A stretch of 64,000 nucleotides of DNA from Bog-473 sp963783245 (GTDB lineage Bacteria; Actinomycetota; Acidimicrobiia; Acidimicrobiales; RAAP-2), in contig CAWAMS010000003.1 in NCBI GenBank assembly GCA_963783245.1, positions 434,001 through 498,000 of the forward strand. Reading direction: 5' to 3'. The translations under genes were made by a program, and so were the position numbers. Shown in pieces: positions 23,513 to 31,947 of the stretch (positions are counted from its first letter, which is position 1; each line of letters starts with the position of its first letter). The notes under the pieces are model-generated. The model was not told where the DNA came from, searched no databases, and saw only the letters and a list, made by a program, of their open reading frames with translations.

Positions 23513-24179
23513 GCGAAGTTGACTTTTGCTGCGGCGGTCCTTCCGTGGGCGCCCGGTCGGGAGTTGAAGGGCTCACGGGTCGCTCTGTGCGAGCAGCGCG
23601 ACCGTTGCGTTGGCAGTTGCTCCTCACCACCTCCCTGGTCGCCGCCGCCCGCGAACGAGGGAGGACAGCGAGAGCGGCGGACTCAAAGGCACAGTCGTCT
23701 TGCACGTCGGTCCTTGCGTTGCCAGCCACGACAGAGACACCCAAGCCTGCACAGTCGAAGGCACTCGCAACCATCGTCGGGCGCGCACGCCGGCTGGGCA
23801 GGAAGCTGACAGTGAAGGGAACGAGTGTTTCCTGGCAGTCCGACGACGATGACTTCAAAGCCAAATCTGCGAGTGTCGCTCGCAGCAACTCGACCTTACG
23901 CCCGTTCGCCACAGCAACGACCGGACCGGCGTTTCCCCACAAGGCAACTCGCGTGAAGCCCGTCACCTCCACCACGCCTCCCTTGGGCGGTGTCAGCGCT
24001 CCAGGCGCCCTCGAAGAGCTTCGGGTCACCAAGTGGACGCCGTTGAGGTCGGCACGGGCTACTGGCCCAACAGCCGAGCTTGCAAGACCCGGCGTTCCGG
24101 CGTCGACGGCCAAAAGGGCCGCAAGGAGGGACAATGCTCCCGCAAGCATTGCCACCCGAGAATTCGGCCCGAACTTCAT
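23370..24179 (-). CDS. secreted hypothetical protein
   Basis: ATG 24179 with AGGAG just upstream starts MKFGPNSRVAMLAGALSLLAALLAVDAG, a good signal peptide. The mature part has four scattered Cys residues (SDCQETL, AFDCAGLG, DDCAFES, SNCQRN), suggesting two disulfides, and no family I recognise. The open frame runs 143 bases into the convergent CPBP gene. The true end is probably earlier, near 23520, with a consensus frame error. The plus-strand ORF over the same bases lacks such features. Confidence 0.5.
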   Translation of the reverse strand: MKFGPNSRVAMLAGALSLLAALLAVDAGTPGLASSAVGPVARADLNGVHLVTRSSSRAPGALTPPKGGVVEVTGFTRVALWGNAGPVVAVANGRKVELLRATLADLALKSSSSDCQETLVPFTVSFLPSRRARPTMVASAFDCAGLGVSVVAGNARTDVQDDCAFESAALAVLPRSRAAATREVVRSNCQRNGRAARTERPVSPSTPDRAPTEGPPQQKSTSPTGGSTRWDPHAAFSVLRLRGPIAAGTQVPRQRTDHRTSPLPCASSH

Positions 24180-24384
24180 TCTCCTATGACGCTTTCGCTG
24201 AAGGTTTGGTTCGATGGCTCCTGCTGCCACACGAGCTCTCCCGTGAGTGCCCCGCACATGGCAGAACGTAGGCCGGCGAACCACTTTGCGATTGGGCCGG
24301 CACTTACCACGCGTTTACCGAGGATCGTTAGCGTCGCCCCATGACGGACCCATGGGCGAGTTCGAGAGAGTCCTGGAGGCGAAG

Positions 24385-25053
24385 ATGACAACGGAATCCG
24401 CAACTGGGTTGGAGAACAGCCCCAAGGCATCACGGCGACGGTTGTCGAGGGAAGAACGGCGCCGTCTGGCCGCCGAAAACGAGCTGGAGTGGCTGGCCTT
24501 CCCTGGCCTTCCAGGAACGCATCTCACATGGCGAAAAGGGGGATCCGGAAGTTGGGACTTGGTATCTGCGAGCGGTGCGGTCTGGGTGACCCGCCGCCGT
24601 CAGTCGATAACTGTGTCAGGTCGGAGCTATGAGATTCGTCACGTCTGGAAGAACAAGAGACGAAACTACATTTTCGACCGATTGGACAGACAGGAGTTGG
24701 TCGACGCTACCGGATCAGTCGTATTCAGCTGGAAAGGAACGCACTTTTCGGGGCGGGCGGGAACGGTCCTCACTCTTAGGGGCACGGACTACGCGTTTCC
24801 GATCCGGGGAAGTGTAAACAAAGCCAAGACTGTGATGTCCGCTGTTGAGATTGGGGGATCCGGCCAGTCACTCGCGCGGTTCCGTCTGACCTGTGGTTCG
24901 TTTCGGGCGCGAAACCAATGGCGCACTTGGAATCCTGGTCCAGTCGAGGTCGTCGTGAGCCCGGAATCCCTCTCGACTCACCAAATGGCATTGCTGATCG
25001 CCGTCGCAACGTCTTGGATTCGGAGCTACTTCGACACTCCAGGTGGAGGCTAA
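24385..25053 (+). CDS. hypothetical protein
   Basis: A 222-residue protein. ATG 24385 follows GGAGG by five bases; upstream in-frame ATGs lack one. A charged N-terminus (SRRRLSREERRRLAAE) is followed by alternating beta-strand-like stretches (WDLVSASGAVWVTRRRQSITVSGRSYEIRH, IFDRLDRQELVDATGSVVFSW), which look like a compact beta fold such as a PH-like or LURP-like domain. There are no membrane segments. I recognise no family with confidence. It stands alone in the accessory stretch. Confidence 0.55.
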   Translation: MTTESATGLENSPKASRRRLSREERRRLAAENELEWLAFPGLPGTHLTWRKGGSGSWDLVSASGAVWVTRRRQSITVSGRSYEIRHVWKNKRRNYIFDRLDRQELVDATGSVVFSWKGTHFSGRAGTVLTLRGTDYAFPIRGSVNKAKTVMSAVEIGGSGQSLARFRLTCGSFRARNQWRTWNPGPVEVVVSPESLSTHQMALLIAVATSWIRSYFDTPGGG

Positions 25054-25206
25054 GTCTCCCACCCGCAGGCCGAGCTTCCTGACGCACGGTGCATCGTCGG
25101 CTTGTCCGCTCCGCCCCGCCCTGTGAGGCCGCGATTGGCGCGGTGCAGATCGGGCAACGAGACTTGTCGGGACCATGACGCCGTCCCGCCAAGGAAAGAG
25201 CAAAGT

Positions 25207-26088
25207 TTGCTAAGCGATCGTTCGAGAGACCACATCTCCCCCGAGATCCCGCCGAATGCCGGGAGTAATCTCACTGCGAACCTTGGGCTAGGGGTTTCGA
25301 CATGGAAGGACGGTGAGGCCAACGCCACAATCCGTCTCTCGCCCGAACAGATGGAGTCCGATGGCAGCGTCCCATTTGGCAGTCTGGCGGCGATTGCCGA
25401 TAACAACAACGCCACGGCCAATATCAACTCTGCCAATTGGGATGACAATTCCATTCTGATCGAGGTCGCCTACCAGGCCACACGCGCCGCACGAGGGACG
25501 GTGGAGGTCCGCAGCTCCAACTCGGCGTACAACGAGCTCATGGGCATCTCGCAGGGCGTGATGCTCGACGACGAGGGCCCCTTCGGTCAGTGTCAGAGCA
25601 CCAGTGTGACCGTTCCCGGCCGACCGATGTTGGCGGACCGCTTGGGATCAGGGAGTCTCGGCGAGCTGCCCCACGTTGACCACATCTCCTTCCCGTGGGA
25701 GAGCGACCTGGCTCCTGCACCCATCGATGTGTACCTCAAGGGCGGTCTCAGGCTGACCGAGGGAGGGGCGATCTACACCTCGCAGCTCGACGCAGGGTGG
25801 TCGTCCGGCTACGGCTCCCTCCACGGGGGGGCGATCGGGCTATTGATCACCCGGGCAATGCGCTACGCCGCCGTCGCGGTGTCGCCGGCGCACGTCGAGC
25901 AAGTCCCCATATCATTCAACATCAACTACGTGCGCCCCGCGATGGTGGTGCCCGAGCCGATACAAGCGGTCGCAAGGGTGGTTGCGTTGACGACCAGATT
26001 CTGCACCCTCGAAGGCGAGCTCATTCTCCCCTCGGGTAAGCCAGCCTCACGGTGCCGAGTCATCCACCGGCTCGTTCCGAGGGACTGA
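25207..26088 (+). CDS. double-hotdog thioesterase-like protein
   Basis: About 293 residues with two hotdog-fold repeats. The first has GSLAAIADNNNATANI and VEVRSSNSAYNE; the second has GSLHGGAIGLLITRAMRYAA, typical of the long central helix of PaaI/acyl-CoA thioesterases. VRPAMVVPEPIQAVARVVALTTRFCTLEGELIL forms the closing sheet. TTG 25207 has AAGGAAAG upstream; the open frame reaches ATG 25102. It is likely an acyl-CoA thioesterase or binding protein, with unknown substrate. Next to it, convergent, is a VOC protein. Confidence 0.68.
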   Translation: MLSDRSRDHISPEIPPNAGSNLTANLGLGVSTWKDGEANATIRLSPEQMESDGSVPFGSLAAIADNNNATANINSANWDDNSILIEVAYQATRAARGTVEVRSSNSAYNELMGISQGVMLDDEGPFGQCQSTSVTVPGRPMLADRLGSGSLGELPHVDHISFPWESDLAPAPIDVYLKGGLRLTEGGAIYTSQLDAGWSSGYGSLHGGAIGLLITRAMRYAAVAVSPAHVEQVPISFNINYVRPAMVVPEPIQAVARVVALTTRFCTLEGELILPSGKPASRCRVIHRLVPRD

Positions 26089-26097
26089 CCGCCGCCG

Positions 26098-26932
26098 TCA
26101 TCCGGTGGCGGATTCGGTGAATTCGAAGAGGAGCCCGGCGTTATCTGCCGGGCGTACAGCGAAGCTCTCTTCGTCGTCACCCGGCAAGAGATCGACCCCA
26201 TGCGATGCGAAGTGCGACCGGGCCTGTTCGACGCTGGTGGTGCCGAACACGACTGACCGGATTCCATCGCCGTTGCGGGCCAAAAACCGTTCAAGCGGCC
26301 CAACGGTGGTGGGGCTCAGAAGCTCCACCACCGTGTCTGCCGAGTTCGATCCCCACCGCACGGGCCTGCGTAGCCTGCCTCTCAACTTCGTATATGACCG
26401 TCCCATTGACGTACTCGCAGAGGAAACGCTTCGCTCCTTCGAGGTCCGAGACCACCACGCGATAGCGCTCCAGTCCGGTTATGCCGAGCGGGTGGTCGTC
26501 CCGCCAAAATTCGATCGGATGGATTGGTTCGAGGTACGGGACCGGGGAGGGCACCGCATGGAAGTCGTGGTCGTAGAACTCAAAGGACACGCCATAGGCG
26601 TCGAGTGGATGGATGTGGAACGCAGGTCCTAACTCACGCGCGATACGAATGCCTCTCGCTGTCGTGGCGTCCCGGGCTTCGCCCACGTCGGGAACCGTGT
26701 ATTCGATCCCGACGTAGTGGGGGCCGAAGCGGGCATGGAGCAGATCGTCGTGGGGCGAGAACAACTGGAATATGACACGCCCGATGGCGATGAGGCAGGC
26801 ATGCCATTCGTCACGAGGCATGTCGATCAGAAACTGGGCACCGTACACCTCGGTGAAGAAGTGGACAGTCTGGTCGAAATCATCGATGACGGCGTTGACA
26901 TGGTTCATGGCGCCACATCTGATCGGGGTCAT
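26098..26932 (-). CDS. VOC-family (glyoxalase-like) protein, frameshifted
   Basis: A two-module vicinal-oxygen-chelate protein. The first module is MNHVNAVIDDFDQTVHFFTEVYGAQF...HYVGIEYTVPDV...SFEFYDHDF. The second begins HPLGITGLERYRVVVSDLEGAKRFLCEYVNG and, after a one-base shift near 26345, continues in another frame with ADTVVELLSPTTVGPLERFLARNGDG and GLLFEFTES. GGAGG precedes ATG 26932. Total length is about 277 residues, as for dioxygenase- or glyoxalase-like double-domain members. Metal-binding His/Glu residues are plausible, but the substrate is unknown. Confidence 0.72.
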
Positions 26933-27564
26933 AGAGGCCTCCTGGCTAGATCAATTGGGTGGATGGAAGTGCCCATTGCAAAACCTCCCTTTGGAGGAAG
27001 CGGCGGCGGTCGTCTTGTGGTTCGAGGATCTTGGCTTGGTGACATGCCCGGCGACCGGACGCGAATCGCCCCCGCAACCGAAGGGGGGTCCGGTTCGGGG
27101 GCATCGCCGCCATTCCCAAAGGAAATGGCTATACGGAACAGATTACGTCATGGCCCTTAGGCCCAGCTGTGAACAGCCGCTCGATTCAATGTCATTTTTG
27201 CGGGCCGTCATACAGAATGCTTCCCGGGGCACCCCCGGGTGGGTCATCATCGTCCACTCGGCAGCCTTGCGGAAATCGGAAACGGAACATCGAGCAAAGT
27301 CGGCCGAGAATCCCGGTCAATCCTCATCTCCAGCATGGTCCTATTTATGGTAGATCCATATCTGTGCCGTGCAAAAGGGCGGCTGCCTGCCCCCTACCTG
27401 CCAAGCTGTCTCACCATCCCGGCCGATCTGGGCACCCGCGGTGGGCGAGAAATCACCGCCGGACCGATGTGACGTCTTCAACCTCGCTCTGAAATGTCTT
27501 CAGTACCCTGAAGTCGATCGGTTTGGCCCAGGCACTCGACGGGCAAAATGCGATCCCTGTTCTG
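26933..27564. other. intergenic stretch without a supported gene
   Basis: About 630 bases in which every frame is low quality. It holds a compound hairpin at 27054-27094 (ACCGGAC/GTCCGGT outside, CCCCC/GGGGG inside) and a small CCTCC/GGAGG hairpin at 26984-26997. There is no T-tract and no RNA family I recognise. The promoter of the VOC gene should lie at its left end. Confidence 0.4.
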
Positions 27565-28749
27565 TCAGAATGCCGGTTTGCGTTCTTGGCGTTTCCTACG
27601 AATAACCACAATTGTCGGCCAGCTTGCCAGCGCCGCGAAAATAAGCACTGTGAGACCGATCCAAAGCCGACTTTGACTCGGCATAGGAACCGCAAGGAGT
27701 ACCAAGAAGACCAGAGTCATGCACCACCCAGCAACGGCACACGTGAATACGACATTGGTACTGACCACATGGTGATCCATCGTTTCCGGCCATTGACGAA
27801 CCAGATCGTTGCCATCGGCGCGATCTTCGATTCCTTCCCTGCCGCTCGATGTCGAGGATGTGTCCGTCGAGTGCTTCGCAAAAAAGAGGGCGATCGGCGC
27901 GCCCCAACGCTCCGCACGAAGGGCCAACGTTGGGCTCCGTGAGATCACAACACTGCTGACGATCGCGAAGACGAAATACAGACCAAAGCCGAGGTGCGCG
28001 AGAATTCCAATCGGAATGAGCAAGATCATGATTCCCACCCGGATCACGTTCAAGCCTGCGCGCGAGAGGTTACGCCGAGCGGTCTTAGAGTCCGGTTGTG
28101 ACCTCGCCGCCCGTGCAAGCGCCTCAGACCCTTCCCGCTTCTTCCCAGAGGCGCGCAATGCAACGCCAAGGTTGTTTAGCGCCGCATAATTGTCGGGATC
28201 TATGGCAAGCGCTCGCCGGCTTGCATCAATGGCCATATTCCAGTTCCTTGCACCCAAAGCCACAAGGCTGGACGCCACCCAGGTCGCAGCACTGTGAGGA
28301 GCCAGTCGGATCGCTTCCTTTATAGCGACATTCGCCCCGAGGTTGTCTCCGGTCAAGGGCAGGGCCTGAGCCAGAGCGATGTGCGAATTGGGATCCCCAG
28401 GCGCCAATCGCACAGCTTCCCTCGCCGACACGACGGCTTCGCGACCCATTCGCGTTCGGTCCTTCCTTCCACCTTCCATTGCCAGCGTCGAGAGCGCACT
28501 GCTCTTTAGCCGGAAGGCAGTTGCGTCATGAGGTGCCAACCGAATTGCTTCTTCAGCCTTCTGTGCGGCCTCTCCGGGCTGACCTGCCCCATGCAGGGCG
28601 CGTGACCACACACAGAATGACCGCGGGTCAAGAGGTGCCAGGAGAGACGCATCCCTGGCTCGTTCTGCTGCGGCTTCGAATCGCTTAACTCTGATTAACG
28701 CGTCAGCCTCAGCCAGAAGGGAAGCTACATGGTCAACCGCATCGGTCAC
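27565..28749 (-). CDS. TPR-repeat membrane protein, partner of AAA+ ATPase
   Basis: About 394 residues. The N-terminal 230 residues hold several TPR units (for example AAQKAEEAIRLAPHDATAFRLKSSAL and NMAIDASRRALAIDPDNYAALNNLGVALRASG). Then comes a membrane hairpin (VGIMILLIPIGILAHLGFGLYFVFAIVSSVV), and after a linker two more hydrophobic segments near the C-terminus with a basic end. GTG 28749 follows a G-rich ribosome site and lies 11 bases beyond the ATPase stop, so the two form an operon. It probably anchors or feeds the ATPase at the membrane. Confidence 0.72.
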   Translation of the reverse strand: MTDAVDHVASLLAEADALIRVKRFEAAAERARDASLLAPLDPRSFCVWSRALHGAGQPGEAAQKAEEAIRLAPHDATAFRLKSSALSTLAMEGGRKDRTRMGREAVVSAREAVRLAPGDPNSHIALAQALPLTGDNLGANVAIKEAIRLAPHSAATWVASSLVALGARNWNMAIDASRRALAIDPDNYAALNNLGVALRASGKKREGSEALARAARSQPDSKTARRNLSRAGLNVIRVGIMILLIPIGILAHLGFGLYFVFAIVSSVVISRSPTLALRAERWGAPIALFFAKHSTDTSSTSSGREGIEDRADGNDLVRQWPETMDHHVVSTNVVFTCAVAGWCMTLVFLVLLAVPMPSQSRLWIGLTVLIFAALASWPTIVVIRRKRQERKPAF

Positions 28750-28759
28750 GCCATCCCCC

Positions 28760-30061
28760 CTAATGAGACTTCCGCTTCCGAAGATACGCGGCGAGTTCGT
28801 CGTACTCCCCGGTGCTGTTGGCATAGCGAACGTGATTGCGCGCCGATTCGAACCAAGCAGCGGTACTCGGATGAGTTGACTTGATCGCCGCAAGAATGTC
28901 GCTCGTGGCTATCGGTTGTATCACCGTGGTTCGGATAGCTTCGCTCAGTGCACGTTCAGCGGCATCATCACAGACCAATCGGAGGTCGGCTCCCGAAAGT
29001 CCCTCTGAAGCCCGGGCAAGCTCATCGAAGTCAACCGACCCGACCGGACGGCCTTGCAACTGGTAACGGAGAATCGCTGCCCGCGCGTCGGTGTCAGGCG
29101 GGAGAAGAAGCATCGTACGATCGAAGCGACCTGGGCGCCGGAGCGCAGGATCCACGTCCCAAGGTTGATTTGTTGCGCCGATCACGAATATGCCCTCGTT
29201 GGACGACTCCACACCATCCAATTCGACCGACAATTGAGCTACAACATTCCGGGCGGCACTGCGTCCGAGGTTCATGCGAGAGTGACCGATCGCATCCAAC
29301 TCATCGAAGAAAAGCACGCACGGGGTGTTCCGTCGTGCCGCTTCAAATAGTTCGTGAAGCTGTTTCTCCGAATTTCCTAACCACATGTCCAGAATCTGGT
29401 GCAGACCAACCGTAACGAATCGCGCACCCAATTCCCCTGCCACTGCTCGGGCGAGAAACGTTTTTCCACAGCCTGGCGGCCCCCAAAGCAGCAGTCCTCC
29501 ACGAAGATTGGCGCCATACGTGCGCCGAAGTTCAGGATTTCGGAGCGGAGCCAGAAATGACTGTTCGAGCCGCTGCTTTACCTCTGTGAGGCCACCCACG
29601 TCGGCCAACTTCACCGGCTCGAGGTACCCGGCCTCCCGCAGCACGTCTTGGAGGAACCGATCCCAGTCAGGCTCTTGCGAGGACCCCGAGCTGATGTCAG
29701 CGGCGGGATCCCCGCTTGTACCCTCGGCGAGTGGCGCTGAGGACCCGTCCACAATCGCCGGATCGACTCCATGGGAATGGGTCCCCGAGAGTGAGTCACA
29801 CAAACGGGCCCAGCCGGCGGCTCGAGGGTCGCCTAGGGCGCCGCCGGCACGACTTGCCAGACCAAGCGCTTCGGCGTGATCCGGCTCGACGTTGAGAACC
29901 ACCTCGAGTTGTCGGAGGGCATCTGCGAAGCGGTCGGCACCCACCAACAACCCGGCAAGATGGACACGGAGAGACAAGTTGTCCGGATCGGCGAACACTG
30001 CCTTCTCGATGGCACGAATGACCTCGGGGTCAGCGGTCACTACTCGGGATGCCCCACTCAT
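28760..30061 (-). CDS. AAA+ ATPase with N-terminal TPR
   Basis: A 433-residue classic AAA+ ATPase. A TPR-like unit (LSLRVHLAGLLVGADRFADALRQLEVVLNVEPDHAEALGLA) occupies the first 90 residues, then a linker, then the AAA module: Walker A LLLWGPPGCGKTFLARAVA (about residue 190), Walker B CVLFFDELDAIG, sensor 1 IGATNQPWDVD and arginine finger ALRRPGRFDR. The C-terminal WFESARNHVRYANSTGEYDELAAYL resembles the end of Vps4/spastin-like AAA proteins. It is upstream of a TPR-membrane gene in one operon. A remodelling role is inferred; the substrate is unknown. Confidence 0.85.
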   Translation of the reverse strand: MSGASRVVTADPEVIRAIEKAVFADPDNLSLRVHLAGLLVGADRFADALRQLEVVLNVEPDHAEALGLASRAGGALGDPRAAGWARLCDSLSGTHSHGVDPAIVDGSSAPLAEGTSGDPAADISSGSSQEPDWDRFLQDVLREAGYLEPVKLADVGGLTEVKQRLEQSFLAPLRNPELRRTYGANLRGGLLLWGPPGCGKTFLARAVAGELGARFVTVGLHQILDMWLGNSEKQLHELFEAARRNTPCVLFFDELDAIGHSRMNLGRSAARNVVAQLSVELDGVESSNEGIFVIGATNQPWDVDPALRRPGRFDRTMLLLPPDTDARAAILRYQLQGRPVGSVDFDELARASEGLSGADLRLVCDDAAERALSEAIRTTVIQPIATSDILAAIKSTHPSTAAWFESARNHVRYANSTGEYDELAAYLRKRKSH

Positions 30062-30427
30062 TTCGTACAGAATCCTTGGGCTCGACCATTGACAACATGC
30101 TACGGGCCGGGTGACTTCTGTTCACAAACAGTTTCCCAACGTCCTCCCAACAGACACATCGTGGCAACAGCACAAGACCTGTGCCAGCGCCCACGATCGC
30201 CACAAATGGATCCAGTCTGTAGTCCGCATCGATCGACACTCCGGGACGAAATCAATCGACCGCGTAAACGCTGATGCCACGTGGCAGTAGCGAACACATC
30301 GGTGTCGCAGACGAGGAAAAGGGGACTACGTAGCAAAAAGGATCGCGCACTCAGCTCGCACGACGGCGATGGTTCCTAGTGATGAGAAGGGCACACCACC
30401 GCTGACCAGCGCAAACGACGCAAAAAG
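30062..30427. other. intergenic stretch between AAA+ operon and tRNA-Asn
   Basis: No gene or RNA is supported here. The leftward promoter of the AAA+ operon should lie near its left end; TTGTCA on the minus strand near 30090 is a possible -35 box without a convincing -10. This is the boundary between the accessory stretch and the housekeeping block. Confidence 0.35.
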
Positions 30428-30499
<72 letters not shown>

Positions 30500-30511
30500 A
30501 GGACTGCGTTG

Positions 30512-30548
30512 CAGCCCCCGAACGATATCAGTGGGGCGGCGGGGGCTG
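30512..30548 (-). terminator. hairpin between rpoD and tRNA-Asn
   Basis: Perfect 8-bp stem CAGCCCCC (30512-30519) with GGGGGCTG (30541-30548) and a 21-nt loop, directly after the rpoD stop on the minus strand. There is no strong T-tract. It is probably the rpoD transcript end. Confidence 0.5.
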
Positions 30549-30578
30549 GGGCGGGTCGTGGAGAGGGCCGGCCCGTGG

Positions 30579-31937
30579 TCAGGACTCTTCGAGATAGTCC
30601 CTGAGGAGGTGTGCCGCGTCGGGGCGGCGCAGTTTGGCCAATGTCTTTGACTCAATCTGGCGCACGCGTTCGCGGGTGACGCCGAACTCCTTGCCGACCT
30701 CTTCGAGCGTGCGGATCTTTCCGTCGTCGAGTCCGAAGCGGAGGCGCACCACGTCCTGTTCGCGTTCGGAGAGATGGCCCAATGCCTCGCGGACGGCGAC
30801 GTCGAGCAGGGACCGTGTCGCGGCATCGTCGGGCACCACTGCCCCCCGGTCCTCAATGAGGTCGGAGAGATTGAAGTCGTCCTCGTCGCCCACCGGCTGT
30901 TCCAGCGAGACCGTGTCCTGGTTGATGCGCAGGATCTCCCTGATCCGATCGATCGGGAACTCCACCCGCTGCGAAACCTCTTCGATGGTCGGTTCGCGTC
31001 CGAGCTCCTGCAGGAGCTGTCGTTGTGCCCAGACCACCTTGTTGATGGTCTCGACCATGTGCACGGGGATGCGAATCGTCCGCGCCTGGTCGGCAATGGC
31101 CCGGGTGATGGCCTGCCGGATCCACCAGGTGGCATAGGTGGAGAATTTGAAGCCCTTGGTGTGGTCGAACTTGTCGACCGCACGCATGAGCCCGAGGTTG
31201 CCTTCCTGGATCAGGTCGAGGAAGGCCAGGCCGCGGTTGCGATAGCGCTTGGCGATGGACACGACCAGGCGCAGGTTGGCCTCGATCAGGTCGTCCTTGG
31301 CCTGTTGCCCCCGCCGCATCAGGCGGCGATTGCGCGACAGCTCGGGACCCTTCAGCAGATCCTCTGCCGGTCCTTCTCCCTTCTCGGCCAACTCGTGCGC
31401 GGCGAGCTTCGCCGCTGCTTCGTTCCCGATCTCGATGGCCTGCGCGATCTCCACTTCCAACGCTGCATTGAGAAGCGGGACGCGGCCTATCTCTTTGAGG
31501 TAGGTGTGAACGGGGTCCTCTGCACTGCCCGAGGATTCGGCCGACGTCGGGCGCTTCGCGTTCGACTTGCGCCGCTGCCCGCTGTCGTTGGCCGCGCTGC
31601 GCGCCGCGGTGCGGGACTGCACGCGTTCAGCGATCCCCTCGGCCAGCGCATCGACATCGTCGTCGACCAGCGCCACGCCTTCGGCATTGATGCGCGAAAG
31701 TAGGGCAACCAGTACTTCGGGCGTCAGCTCGACGTCGTGCAGCACGTCGATCAACTCGTCGGGCGAAAGCGCGCCTTTGGCGCGTCCCACTGCGAGTGCG
31801 TTGTCAAAGTCGACCTGCGAGACACCGGCGGGAAGCGGGTCGTCCTTCACCGCGACGAGGACGGTGGCGGCCGCAGGGGAAGCTCCGTTTCTTGCTTCTT
31901 CGACGGCCATCGCCGAATCGTCGTTCACCTGCACCAT
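30579..31937 (-). CDS. rpoD: primary RNA polymerase sigma factor
   Basis: Sigma-70 of 452 residues. Region 1.1-like acidic N-terminus, then region 1.2 DPVHTYLKEIGRVPLL. Region 2 is LIEANLRLVVSIAKRYRNRGLAFLDLIQEGNLGLMRAVDKF and FKFSTYATWWIRQAI. Region 3 is RIPVHMVETINKV, and region 4 ends with GVTRERVRQIESKTLAKLR. This is the housekeeping factor. It follows dnaG by 10 bases on the same strand, the common dnaG-rpoD order. The stop is followed by a hairpin and tRNA-Asn. Confidence 0.95.
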   Translation of the reverse strand: MVQVNDDSAMAVEEARNGASPAAATVLVAVKDDPLPAGVSQVDFDNALAVGRAKGALSPDELIDVLHDVELTPEVLVALLSRINAEGVALVDDDVDALAEGIAERVQSRTAARSAANDSGQRRKSNAKRPTSAESSGSAEDPVHTYLKEIGRVPLLNAALEVEIAQAIEIGNEAAAKLAAHELAEKGEGPAEDLLKGPELSRNRRLMRRGQQAKDDLIEANLRLVVSIAKRYRNRGLAFLDLIQEGNLGLMRAVDKFDHTKGFKFSTYATWWIRQAITRAIADQARTIRIPVHMVETINKVVWAQRQLLQELGREPTIEEVSQRVEFPIDRIREILRINQDTVSLEQPVGDEDDFNLSDLIEDRGAVVPDDAATRSLLDVAVREALGHLSEREQDVVRLRFGLDDGKIRTLEEVGKEFGVTRERVRQIESKTLAKLRRPDAAHLLRDYLEES

Positions 31938-31947
31938 TCCCGCTCGG

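Noticed and set aside
23188..24189. Plus-strand ORF of 333 codons after the CPBP gene
   Set aside because: It lacks a ribosome site and begins inside the CPBP gene. The opposite strand has AGGAG plus a signal peptide.
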